From Chloroflexota bacterium (GTDB taxonomy: Bacteria; Chloroflexota; Anaerolineae; B4-G1): DNA of 36,489 nucleotides. The stretch is taken from positions 1 to 36,489 of the forward strand of contig JAAZAN010000103.1 of NCBI GenBank assembly GCA_012514315.1, read 5' to 3'. Both the position numbers and the translations under genes were made by a program. Below are positions 7,649 through 15,681 of the stretch, piece by piece. Numbering within the stretch: the first letter of the stretch is position 1; each line of letters opens with the position of its first letter. The notes under the pieces were generated by a model. The model saw nothing but the letters and a program-made list of their open reading frames with translations, was not told the DNA's origin and did not search any database.

Positions 7649-8566
7649 TCACTCGACAGATTGCTCAGTATCTGCTGTGCCGACATCGTCTGTTGGTTCA
7701 TTGCCGGGGGGAGTGGCGGGGGCAGCCTGCATCTGGTGCTCAGGTCGACGTGCCCGACTGTGTCGGATCACCACGATTGCCAGACCACCGACCACGAACA
7801 GCAGGGCGAATAGCTGGGCTGCTGCCAGAGGGCCGACCATCCAGGCGTCTGGACGCAGGTACTCGATGAAGAAGCGGCCTAGAGGATAGAGTACGATGTA
7901 GCCAGTCAGAATGTCGCCGTGCAGAATCTTGTCCTTGAGCTTCACAGCGATGGCTGCAAGCGCAACGAATACCAGGAAGCACCAGACCGATTCGTACAAG
8001 AACGTGGGGTGAAACAGTGTGTCGAGCGGGTAGGTAGTGAGGTCGTTGTAGGGAACGATCCTGTGTTGCGGCTCGATAATCAACCCCCACGAGCTATTGG
8101 TTGGCGGGCCGTACAACTCCTGGTTGATGAAGTTGCCCCATCTACCGATAGCCTGCCCCAGGGCAAGTCCGGGCGCCCCGTAGTCCAGCCACTGCAGTGG
8201 GCGCAGCTTAGCCTGTTTGGCGTAGACCAGCATTCCCACGACGCCACCTACGATGGCGCCATATATTCCCAGTCCACCCTTCCAAATCTTGAAGATCTCC
8301 CACGGATTCTCGCGATAGTAACTCCAACCGACCGAGCCACCCTCTGGGCTGGAAAATACGTGGTATAGGCGGGCCCCGATGATGGCAAACACAATGGCAA
8401 GCAGCAGAGCGTTCCAGATGTGGTCCGGATCCTCCCCATCCTCCCTGGCTCGCCACGAGCCATAGACGGCGCCCAGCATAATGCCCGTGACAATCAGGAT
8501 GCCGTACCAGTGGATGCCAAAGCTCGGTGTAATGTGGATCAGTATCGGGTCAACAGGTGGTCTCAT
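7649..8566 (-). CDS. lgt: Prolipoprotein diacylglyceryl transferase
   Basis: This 305-residue polytopic membrane enzyme transfers diacylglycerol from phosphatidylglycerol to the lipobox cysteine of prolipoproteins. The Lgt signature 'GQAIGRWGNFINQELYG' is present, along with 'IHWYGILI' near the N-terminus, 'GARLYHVF', 'GLGIYGAIVGG', 'HPTFLYESVW' and the C-terminal 'LGRFFIEYLRPD'. A hydrophilic tail of about 35 residues after the last helix is variable in the family. ATG 8566 is preceded by GGAGGGAGGG. Presence of lgt implies surface lipoproteins in this organism. Confidence 0.97.
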   Translation of the reverse strand: MRPPVDPILIHITPSFGIHWYGILIVTGIMLGAVYGSWRAREDGEDPDHIWNALLLAIVFAIIGARLYHVFSSPEGGSVGWSYYRENPWEIFKIWKGGLGIYGAIVGGVVGMLVYAKQAKLRPLQWLDYGAPGLALGQAIGRWGNFINQELYGPPTNSSWGLIIEPQHRIVPYNDLTTYPLDTLFHPTFLYESVWCFLVFVALAAIAVKLKDKILHGDILTGYIVLYPLGRFFIEYLRPDAWMVGPLAAAQLFALLFVVGGLAIVVIRHSRARRPEHQMQAAPATPPGNEPTDDVGTADTEQSVE

Positions 8567-8594
8567 TCCGCCCTCCCTCCAAGATGTGCGAACG

Positions 8595-8603
8595 ATTATA
8601 CCA
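8595..8603 (-). promoter_or_regulatory. Extended -10 promoter upstream of lgt
   Basis: On the minus strand TGG-TATAAT forms an extended -10 (TATAAT at 8600-8595). No good -35 is seen. It lies about 30 nt before the lgt start. Confidence 0.5.
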
Positions 8604-8660
8604 CAAGCGGCTTGGCTTTCCAGCCTTCAACGAGCCGGATTACCGGCCGGCCTGACCCAG

Positions 8661-9056
8661 TCAGCTCGAGTGTTGTGCCGCCTGCGATTTCGCTGCTCGC
8701 AGCATCTGGACCACGACTGCTATCCAGAACGCCGTCCAGACGCCTACCAGAACCTGGACGAGCATGAGTCTCTGACGATCAACGATGGGCCGGATCCTGA
8801 GGTCGTCCGCAGTGATTTCGATGATCGCAAGCGGGCGAGCATTGGTTGTCCCAACGCCTTGAACCGTTGTCTCATTGGGTGGCGTGTCTTTCTCTGGAGT
8901 CTCTCCCTCGACCCCAATGTTGAACGCATACATCGACTCATAGACCGGAATGATCGTGTTCCCGCCGCGCGCCACCGGCTTACCGAAGCAGTCAGCTCCA
9001 ACTCTGCGCATCTCGGCGAGCCGATCCAATAGTCTCTGAAGGCTCTCATCGGTCAT
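8661..9056 (-). CDS. GerW/YtfJ-like domain protein with C-terminal membrane helix (second of a pair)
   Basis: This is a 131-residue protein. Residues 20-90 resemble the GerW (YtfJ) sporulation-protein fold: 'CFGKPVARGGNTIIPVYE' followed by a Gly-containing strand region and 'ARPLAIIEITADDLRIRPI'. A single hydrophobic helix near residues 100-120 ('LVQVLVGVWTAFWIAVVV') would anchor it with the domain outside or inside; topology is not decidable. GerW-like domains occur widely in non-sporulating Chloroflexota and Actinobacteria, with unknown role. Its ATG overlaps the stop of the upstream paralogue (ATGA), with GGAGGAG before it, so the two are translationally coupled. Family call is by motif and only moderately certain. 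Confidence 0.65.
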   Translation of the reverse strand: MTDESLQRLLDRLAEMRRVGADCFGKPVARGGNTIIPVYESMYAFNIGVEGETPEKDTPPNETTVQGVGTTNARPLAIIEITADDLRIRPIVDRQRLMLVQVLVGVWTAFWIAVVVQMLRAAKSQAAQHSS

Positions 9057-9436
9057 GGCAACTCCTCCGGTTGATCATACCCTCTCGCAGTGCTGGCCGC
9101 TCTGACTGCAGCAACCAACTTTCGGATCGAATAGACCACTGCCAGCGCGGCGAACGGGACTGCGATCGCGGCAATGCACGCACCGACTACTGCCGCCCGT
9201 GTGGTCTGTGGAATCGGCGTGTAGGTCTCGCGCTCATCATCGCACACGACAATAGCGATAGGGCGAGCGTGAACAACACCATGCCCCCAGGCGGCGACGC
9301 GATTGCCCGACAGCGAGACGCCACGTCGTACGGTTCCTTTGCCGCGTAGGACGGGTATCAGTTCCCGGTTGCCTACCGCAATTGGATCGCCAGTCAAGAG
9401 CGGCGTTGCTGGGTGGGGGCATGCCCTTCGGCTCAT
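9053..9436 (-). CDS. GerW/YtfJ-like domain protein with C-terminal membrane helix (first of a pair)
   Basis: This 127-residue protein has the same plan as its downstream neighbour: 'GDPIAVGNRELIPVLR' near residues 16-31, a glycine-containing middle, 'HARPIAIVVCDDERETYTPI' near 76-95, and then a hydrophobic helix ('AAVVGACIAAIAVPFAALAVV'-like) and a basic tail. Similarity to the neighbour is visible at the two motif blocks but low overall, so this would be an old duplication. ATG 9436 is preceded by GAGGAGAGG at 7 nt. It follows the tRNA nucleotidyltransferase fusion gene by 28 nt, so it is probably part of the same transcript. Confidence 0.6.
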   Translation of the reverse strand: MSRRACPHPATPLLTGDPIAVGNRELIPVLRGKGTVRRGVSLSGNRVAAWGHGVVHARPIAIVVCDDERETYTPIPQTTRAAVVGACIAAIAVPFAALAVVYSIRKLVAAVRAASTARGYDQPEELP

Positions 9437-9464
9437 CTTTGTGCCTCTCCTCTGAAGTTATCTC

Positions 9465-12116
9465 TCAGTCACAGGGATCAGGGCAGTCTGTTCGCTGAGG
9501 CGAATCTGAACGCGAGCCCTCACCGTGCAATAGCTTGCGAACCATATCGATCTCCTCCTCGCGGCTCGATACCTGACCGTCAAGTCTCGCGGCGCGCACT
9601 GCTCGAAGTAGACTACCGAACTGAGGGCTGGGATGTAATCCCATGCCTATGAGGTCCTCTCCGGTGATCTCGCTCTGTACGTGGCGCCATTCGAACTGGT
9701 AGCGCAGAAGTCGCTGGCGGGTGAGCGCGTCGTCCACGGCGATCCAGTGTATGGCCAGAACGCTCGCAGGATACGGTGACAGCAGGCTGTCGATCTCACT
9801 GGGAAGTTTGGCCGTTCTCAGCGCAGGCAGAATCTGTCGGAGGTCTAGGGACTGACGAAGTGCCTGAGCCTCATCTCGTCGGATATGAAGTCGCTCAATG
9901 AATTGATCGAGCGACTCCGAATCCAGGCGATAGACCAGCAGTGCCATGTGCAGGAAGGCCTGTGGGCTTGAGTCAGACGCGTACCACGCGGCTGTATCCA
10001 GATCGCGACGCACGGCGGTATACTTCTCCTCGATCCAGTTATCGTACCGTAAGTCACTCTGAATATGACGTAGAATGCCCAACTGATCGAGACGCGAGAG
10101 TGCGCGTTCTGGTTCCGCTTCGTTGAAGATCAGCTCGAGTTCGTGCAGAATCCGCGGACCGCTAACACGTCTCACTAGCGGCAGTGCGTTGTTGATCAAT
10201 CGCTCGCTGTGGGGATCGAGCTGGAATCCCAGACGCGCCTCCAACCGCGCAGCGCGAAGCATCCGTGTCGGATCGTCAACGAAGCTGAGGCTGTGCATCA
10301 CGCGGATGATGCCGTTAGTCAGGTCGGACTCACCTCCATAGAAGTCGAGCAGCTCCCCCCAATGTTCAGGGTCAAGTCGGATGGCCAGTGTGTTGATCGT
10401 GAAATCGCGACGTTGAAGATCAGGTTTGATCGAACTGGTCTCAACCTCCGGCAGGGCAGTGGGGTGAGTGTAGAACTCGGTTCGTGCAGTCACGAAATCG
10501 ATCGACTTGGGAAGATTACCTTCAGTCGGGCTTCCAGCACCCAGCTGGCGCCAGACACGCTCGCTGAGCAACCACTTAGCAGTGCCAAACTGACGATGGG
10601 AGCGAACACGTCCCCCCAGGTCTGCAGACACCTGACGAGCCAACGCAATGGCGTCGCCCTCAATCACCAGGTCGATGTCGACAATGGGGTGTCCAAGCAG
10701 CAGATCGCGAACCAGGCCACCGACGAAATGGGGGACGACGCCCATCTGCCTGGATTGCACGGAGATGCGGTGGACAAGGCTCAACACCGGAGGCGACAGA
10801 GCATTCTCCAACAGATGTCCGACGTCTTGGCGCTGTGACGCCTGGGGTGGAGCACCCCACAGTGTGATGAGATCGGTTCGCGTTACGACGCCCACAATCT
10901 CATCCTGTTCGACTACGGGTATCTGACCCCATCCACTCTCAATCATCAGCGCGCGCAATCGCTCTACCGAATCGTTTGGACTGACAGAGATGCTTCCGAC
11001 ATTCATCACCTGAGACACGGCCGCATCGCCCATCTCGAACTGCAGAGCTCGATCGACGTCACGGCGCGTCAGGAGGCCAATGACCTTCCCGTCCTGCACG
11101 ATGGGGTATCCCTCGTGACCCGTCCGACGCATCCTGTGGGCGGCAGCCGCAATAGTTTCATCTGCTTGCAGCACCTGGACGCCGCGCGACATGATCTCGG
11201 ATACTTGGGTGCTTGGCCGCACGATGCTCGGGAGCATATCCAGCAGCTCCTCACGCACGGTGTCCATACGTCGACCCTCTATCAGTGCAGCTGCAGCGCG
11301 TGAGTGACCGCCACCACCGAACTGGGCCGCTAAGACTGCGACGTCAACGTCGTCGGTGGTGCTGCGGGCGACAAGTTGAATGCGTCCCCCAAGATCCACC
11401 AGCACGAAGAGAGCTGCGGGCTCCAGTAGCTCACGCAGCCGATGGGCCAGTGTCGAGATCTCCTCCTCGACTCCGTGTGCCGCCGCGCAGGCGATTACGA
11501 TAGTGTGCCCTCCCACCTCGTGTGTCTCGCTCTGCTCCATTAGAAGCTCGTAGAGCTCCCGCTGACCCGGCGTCAATGGGTGATGCAAGAACTTATCGAC
11601 AACCGCCAGCCGAGCGCCTCGCTCCAAGAGCCACGCTGACGCACGGATGTCACGCGCCGTTGTGCTCTCGTAGAGCAGCGAACCAGTGTCCTCGTAGATT
11701 CCCAGCATCAACAGCGTGGCCTCGATGGAACTCATTCGCAGGCCTCTAGCCGAGATGGCCTCGACCAGGAGTGTCGTGGTGGCGCCCAGCGGTTCCCCTG
11801 AGTAGGTCCATCCAGAAGGGAGGTTGGCACTCTCTCCATGGTGATCGATCACGTCCACCACGGTATCCCTCGCCATTCCCTTCAGCATGTTCAGACCTTG
11901 AGTATCAACCAGGATAGCCCGATCAATCCGACCGTGAGGCCGGTCGTCCTGGTCAATCAGGGGCAATTCGGCGCCGTAGAGAGCAAGAAAATCCAGGCAG
12001 TTGCGGTTGACTCGCCGAGGGAGCAATGGGACAGCACCAGGGAACAGCTTGCTGGCGCCGAGCAAGCTGGCAATGGCGTCGAAGTCGGCATTCTCATGGG
12101 TCATTATGACCCTCAT
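9465..12116 (-). CDS. DHH phosphoesterase - CBS - tRNA nucleotidyltransferase fusion (CCA- or A-adding)
   Basis: This 883-residue protein has four modules. A DHH phosphoesterase domain carries 'HENADFDA' (7-14), Asp71, 'DHHGES' (91-96) and 'EDTGSL'. A DHHA1 domain carries 'FGGGGHSRAAAA' (267-278). Two CBS repeats span about 303-420. A class II nucleotidyltransferase head carries 'GGLVRDLLLG' (466-475), 'DIDLVI' (480-485) and 'RRDFTINTLAIR', followed by the RNA-binding neck and body. The last part adds C and/or A to tRNA 3' ends; which it adds is not decidable here. The same order is known in Aquifex, cyanobacteria and Chloroflexota, where some are A-adding enzymes. The DHH part may be a nanoRNase or phosphatase, and CBS may sense adenylates. 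ATG 12116 has GAGGAG 4 nt upstream. Confidence 0.92.
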   Translation of the reverse strand: MRVIMTHENADFDAIASLLGASKLFPGAVPLLPRRVNRNCLDFLALYGAELPLIDQDDRPHGRIDRAILVDTQGLNMLKGMARDTVVDVIDHHGESANLPSGWTYSGEPLGATTTLLVEAISARGLRMSSIEATLLMLGIYEDTGSLLYESTTARDIRASAWLLERGARLAVVDKFLHHPLTPGQRELYELLMEQSETHEVGGHTIVIACAAAHGVEEEISTLAHRLRELLEPAALFVLVDLGGRIQLVARSTTDDVDVAVLAAQFGGGGHSRAAAALIEGRRMDTVREELLDMLPSIVRPSTQVSEIMSRGVQVLQADETIAAAAHRMRRTGHEGYPIVQDGKVIGLLTRRDVDRALQFEMGDAAVSQVMNVGSISVSPNDSVERLRALMIESGWGQIPVVEQDEIVGVVTRTDLITLWGAPPQASQRQDVGHLLENALSPPVLSLVHRISVQSRQMGVVPHFVGGLVRDLLLGHPIVDIDLVIEGDAIALARQVSADLGGRVRSHRQFGTAKWLLSERVWRQLGAGSPTEGNLPKSIDFVTARTEFYTHPTALPEVETSSIKPDLQRRDFTINTLAIRLDPEHWGELLDFYGGESDLTNGIIRVMHSLSFVDDPTRMLRAARLEARLGFQLDPHSERLINNALPLVRRVSGPRILHELELIFNEAEPERALSRLDQLGILRHIQSDLRYDNWIEEKYTAVRRDLDTAAWYASDSSPQAFLHMALLVYRLDSESLDQFIERLHIRRDEAQALRQSLDLRQILPALRTAKLPSEIDSLLSPYPASVLAIHWIAVDDALTRQRLLRYQFEWRHVQSEITGEDLIGMGLHPSPQFGSLLRAVRAARLDGQVSSREEEIDMVRKLLHGEGSRSDSPQRTDCPDPCD

Positions 12117-12208
12117 CTTGCTCCTCGCTGGCTAGGCCTCAACTTGTTCGACCGGCGCTCCCATATCCGCTGTCACGGAATTGTGGTGTTGCAGTACTGC
12201 TGCGGAGA

Positions 12209-13267
12209 TCACCACCCGCTGAGTGCACGGAAGACAGGCCACGACTCGGACGCGTAGAAGCGATGTCCCTCGGGTCCGATGACCAGCCTACAACGATGTG
12301 CGTTCCCCGCGGTCCTATAGATGCTATGGATGGTTGCGAAGGCAGCCTTCACCCCGGAGAGTGGGAAGATTGGATCATGCTCACCAGCCACCAGAACGAG
12401 GCTTCGCGGCGCTATCAAACCCGCCAGATCACCCATGTCGAAGTACTGCAGTGCGCGCGGCAGATAGTTGTCTTCACAGTGGTCGATACGCCCGATCGAG
12501 TCATGGTAGGCGCACACCGCGCATGATGGCATGGCGATACTGATACGCTCATCCAGGCACGCGGCGTAGTACGTGATCGTACCGCCTCCGGAGTTACCCA
12601 TACATCCGACACGGGCTATGTCGACCTGCGGAAACGCAGCCAGGGCGTCAATCGCGCGCGACACATCCCAGACTCGCTCGCCGATCAGCGTTCGCCCGAT
12701 GAGTAGAGCTTCCATCGCCGCGTGCCGGCAAGTGTGGGTGAACGACGTTACTTCCGTCGATCTCTGGTGCCGTCTCTCGCCGAAGCACCGCTGCTCAATG
12801 GCCAGTGCCGCGTAACCCTCCCTCACGGCCTGCAGGGCAAAGTCTCGGTCTCCAGCAATGCTCTCGGCATCGCCTTCGTAGAGAGGTCTCCCCAACGAGA
12901 TGTGCATCCCTGTGGAGTGGCCCTGCAAACAGATCACGACGGGAAAGAGTGGTGTGTTCTCACGTTGGTCCTGTCGGTGCGGAACCAGAAGGTGCGCGGG
13001 CACCTCAACGTCGACCTCAGTTCGAAACACGAACCGGGTCTCATCGAATCCATCACCGCGGGTTACCGTCTCGACTCGCACATCGAGCGGAACCGGTTCT
13101 GGCATCTCTCCGATCAGTTTCTGCAGTGTGTCCCTCAGTTCCCGCCGCCACGCCGCGTAGTCAAACGTCGGGTCGAAGGCAAGGCGCCGCGGAGCAGTCG
13201 CCATAAGGCGATTATGACACGTCTCTGGTGCGAAGGTGACAGGGGATGGCCCAGGTAATGTGATCAT
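12209..13267 (-). CDS. Alpha/beta hydrolase (dienelactone hydrolase/acetyl-xylan-esterase-like)
   Basis: This 352-residue soluble hydrolase has its nucleophile Ser226 in 'GCMGNSGGGT'. The oxyanion-side 'VVICLQGHSTGMHIS' lies near 110-124, a likely acid is Asp in 'VAGEHDPIFP', and the base is His in 'GPEGHRFYA'. The pattern fits the abhydrolase_7/DLH-like esterases that accept acylated sugars or other small esters; the substrate is unknown. I kept ATG 13267 because GGAGGAG lies 9 nt upstream, while a Met at residue 22 (13204) has no ribosome site. It has its own promoter, divergent from ltaE, and no signal peptide is obvious. Confidence 0.85.
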   Translation of the reverse strand: MITLPGPSPVTFAPETCHNRLMATAPRRLAFDPTFDYAAWRRELRDTLQKLIGEMPEPVPLDVRVETVTRGDGFDETRFVFRTEVDVEVPAHLLVPHRQDQRENTPLFPVVICLQGHSTGMHISLGRPLYEGDAESIAGDRDFALQAVREGYAALAIEQRCFGERRHQRSTEVTSFTHTCRHAAMEALLIGRTLIGERVWDVSRAIDALAAFPQVDIARVGCMGNSGGGTITYYAACLDERISIAMPSCAVCAYHDSIGRIDHCEDNYLPRALQYFDMGDLAGLIAPRSLVLVAGEHDPIFPLSGVKAAFATIHSIYRTAGNAHRCRLVIGPEGHRFYASESWPVFRALSGW

Positions 13268-13308
13268 GTCCAGAGGCTCCTCCGACTCGGCGGCTACTGA
13301 TATCCGCC

Positions 13309-13337
13309 ATTATAGACAACCTGAGCAGGGAGGTCAA
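13309..13337 (-). promoter_or_regulatory. Promoter of the alpha/beta hydrolase gene
   Basis: On the minus strand TTGACC (13337-13332), a 17-nt spacer and a perfect TATAAT (13314-13309) form a near-consensus sigma70 promoter. It points away from the ltaE promoter that begins 10 bp further on. Confidence 0.75.
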
Positions 13338-13346
13338 GCATTGATC

Positions 13347-13374
13347 TTGCCTAGGGACCAATGTGGTCTATAAT
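13347..13374 (+). promoter_or_regulatory. Promoter of ltaE
   Basis: TTGCCT (13347-13352), a 16-nt spacer and a perfect TATAAT (13369-13374). The spacer holds an inverted repeat GACCA-ATG-TGGTC (13356-13368), a possible operator. Confidence 0.7.
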
Positions 13375-13403
13375 CGCGGGAACGCAGACGGGGAGGTGTT
13401 GTA

Positions 13404-14441
13404 TTGAGTAAGGTAATTGATTTGAGGAGTGATACGGTGACCGTCCCCACGCCCGCGATGCGCCGGGCGATGGCGCAGGCAGAAGTTGGGGACGATGTCT
13501 ACGGCGAGGACCCTACGGTCAACCGCCTTGAGGAGATGGCTGCAGAGCGCCTGGGCAAAGAGGCTGCGCTACTGGTCACGAGTGGAACGCAGGGCAACCT
13601 GGTCGCACTGCTGTCCCACTGTGGACGCGGTGACGAGGTGATTCTGGGCCAACAGAGCCATACGTTCGTGTTTGAACAGGGCGGCATGGCCGCGCTCGGT
13701 GGGATCACTCCCTGGCCGGTCCCCAACCAGCCTGATGGCACGATTCGTATCGGCGATATCGTGGCCGCAGTTCGGGGCGACGATGAGCACTTCCCCCGCA
13801 CGCGGTTAGTCTGTCTCGAGAACACGCATAACGTCTGCAACGGGACGCCGTTAAGTGCAGAGTACACGGCACAGGTTGCCCGGCATGCTCATGAACTCGG
13901 TCTCCAACTCCATGTAGACGGGGCGCGTATCTTCAATGCGGCCGCGGCGCTGAGTGTTGATGTCAAGGAGTTGGTGCGGAAAGTGGATTCGGTCACCTTC
14001 TGTCTCTCCAAGGGACTGTGTGCGCCGGTGGGATCGGTACTCTGCGGTACTCGCGAGTTCATTGACCAGGCGCGCCGCAACCGGAAGATACTGGGCGGAG
14101 GTATGCGTCAGGCGGGCGTGCTGGCGGCCGCTGGCATTGTTGCCCTGGAGGAGATGGCCGATCGGGTTGGAGAGGATCACGCGCGGGCCCGCCGGCTGGC
14201 TGCAGGCCTGGCAGAGATACCTGGCGTCGATGTGGCACCGGTCGCGACGAACATCCTCTATTTTGGAGTTGCGCCAGACTTGCAGAAGACACCTGAGGAC
14301 ATTGAGGCTGCCCTAAGGAAACGGGGCGTTCTGATTCTGGCCCGTGTGGGTGGGCGGTTCCGCGCTCTGACGCACTACTATGTCTCCGATGAGGATATCG
14401 ACCGCGTGATCACCGAGATGCACGCTGTCTTGGCCGAGTAG
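13404..14441 (+). CDS. ltaE: Low-specificity L-threonine aldolase
   Basis: This is a 345-residue fold-type I PLP enzyme that cleaves L-threonine/allo-threonine to glycine and acetaldehyde. It starts with the family hallmark 'IDLRSDTVTVPTPAMR' and 'GDDVYGEDPTVN'. It has His86 in 'QSHTF' stacking on PLP, 'HVDGARIFNAA' (170-180) with the PLP-binding Asp, and the Schiff-base Lys203 in 'FCLSKGLCAPVGS'. The length matches the family. The start is TTG 13404 with GGGAGG seven nt upstream and the reading 'MSKVIDLRSD'. It has its own promoter and is followed 58 nt later by gpsA on the same strand. Confidence 0.96.
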   Translation: MSKVIDLRSDTVTVPTPAMRRAMAQAEVGDDVYGEDPTVNRLEEMAAERLGKEAALLVTSGTQGNLVALLSHCGRGDEVILGQQSHTFVFEQGGMAALGGITPWPVPNQPDGTIRIGDIVAAVRGDDEHFPRTRLVCLENTHNVCNGTPLSAEYTAQVARHAHELGLQLHVDGARIFNAAAALSVDVKELVRKVDSVTFCLSKGLCAPVGSVLCGTREFIDQARRNRKILGGGMRQAGVLAAAGIVALEEMADRVGEDHARARRLAAGLAEIPGVDVAPVATNILYFGVAPDLQKTPEDIEAALRKRGVLILARVGGRFRALTHYYVSDEDIDRVITEMHAVLAE

Positions 14442-14499
14442 CGCCGGATCGGTCGACGAAGAGTTGTGACAAGAGATGGTACGGTAGACAAGGGATGGA

Positions 14500-15558
14500 G
14501 TGGAGATGGTGGACATCGCGATCGTTGGATCAGGTTTGATGGGCACAGCTACCTCGTGGCCACTGACGGACAATGGGCATCGCGTCCGATTGGTCGGCAC
14601 GCACCTGGACGGTGATATCATCCGCAGTTGTCGTGAGAAGCGCTATCACCCTACACTCAAGCGGACGATTCCGGAGGGCGTGACACCGTTCTTCGTCGAC
14701 GAAATCGAGGAGGCGCTTGATGGGGTGGAGATCATCGTAAGTGGTGTGAACTCCCTGGGGGTGCACTGGATTGGGCGGAAGTTAGGGCCATACTTGAGGC
14801 CCGGGCAGATGGTCATCGCGGTGACCAAGGGCCTGGAAGCGGCCGAGAACGGTGATCTGCTGATTCTGCCCGATGTGGTGTACAGCGAATTGCCGGAAGG
14901 GATTCGCGATCAGGTCTCTCTGGCCGCTATTGGGGGGCCCTGCATCGCTGGAGAGTTGGCCGGTCGGCGACAGACCTGTGTCTTCTTTGGGTCGCGCGAC
15001 GGTGAGGCAGTCGAACGTCTGGCGGCCGCATTTTGTACCTCCTACTACCATGTGTGGACCACGACGGACCTGCAGGGCCTTGAGTTCTGCGTGGCACTGA
15101 AAAACGCCTGTACTCTGGGTGTGGGGCTTGCTGCGGGCATGCTGGAGCGCGCCGGCGGCGTCGATAACGCCGATGCCCATATGTACAACACGGCGGCCGC
15201 CCTGTTCGCTGAGGGCTGTACCGAGATTGACCGCATGGTAGAGATCTTTGGCGGGACAAGGTCGTTCGCCTATGGTCTACCTGGCGCCGGGGATCTCTAC
15301 GTGACGGCGCAGGGAGGGCGCACCGTGCGCTTGGGTCGGCTACTGGGCTTGGGGCATTCGTTCGCGGAGGCGCGCGAGATGATGGCTGGCGAGACGCTGG
15401 AGGCAGCGGAGATCGTTCGGGTACTGGGCGAGGCTTTCCCCAAGCTGACGGCCCGCGGAGTCATCCAACCTGATGACTTCCCTCTGTTGAGAGCACTTGC
15501 CAACGTCGTCTTGCACGGTCAGCCGATCGATATCCCATTTGATCGATTCTTCGCTTGA
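14500..15558 (+). CDS. gpsA: NAD(P)-dependent glycerol-3-phosphate dehydrogenase (GpsA family)
   Basis: This 352-residue protein has an N-terminal Rossmann fold with 'GSGLMGTA' (10-17), 'KRYHPTLKRTIPEGV', 'VTKGLE' with the substrate-binding lysine, 'GGPCIAGEL' and a C-terminal helical domain with the catalytic lysine in 'VALKNACTLGVGL' and 'GAGDLYVT'. It reduces dihydroxyacetone phosphate to sn-glycerol 3-phosphate for phospholipid synthesis. The glycine motif has Met where many GpsA have Trp, and some blocks are divergent, so a specialised paralogue is possible. Start GTG 14500 or ATG 14506 cannot be separated. A strong hairpin follows the gene. Confidence 0.85.
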   Translation: MEMVDIAIVGSGLMGTATSWPLTDNGHRVRLVGTHLDGDIIRSCREKRYHPTLKRTIPEGVTPFFVDEIEEALDGVEIIVSGVNSLGVHWIGRKLGPYLRPGQMVIAVTKGLEAAENGDLLILPDVVYSELPEGIRDQVSLAAIGGPCIAGELAGRRQTCVFFGSRDGEAVERLAAAFCTSYYHVWTTTDLQGLEFCVALKNACTLGVGLAAGMLERAGGVDNADAHMYNTAAALFAEGCTEIDRMVEIFGGTRSFAYGLPGAGDLYVTAQGGRTVRLGRLLGLGHSFAEAREMMAGETLEAAEIVRVLGEAFPKLTARGVIQPDDFPLLRALANVVLHGQPIDIPFDRFFA

Positions 15559-15603
15559 TGCGTGCGGCAGTACCCCCATCGCATCGGTACGCGATCGCAC
15601 ACT

Positions 15604-15624
15604 GGGGCCTGCCCAGCAGGCCCC
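15604..15624. terminator. Bidirectional hairpin between convergent gpsA and ptsI
   Basis: Perfect 9-bp arms (15604-15612 and 15616-15624, GGGGCCTGC and its complement) enclose a 3-nt loop. It sits between two convergent genes. There is no long T-run, so termination strength is uncertain. Confidence 0.7.
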
Positions 15625-15681
15625 TACCGTCTATCTCCTCTTGTGTGAGATGGCGCCTTCCGGAGTTCGGGCCGCGTTGGC

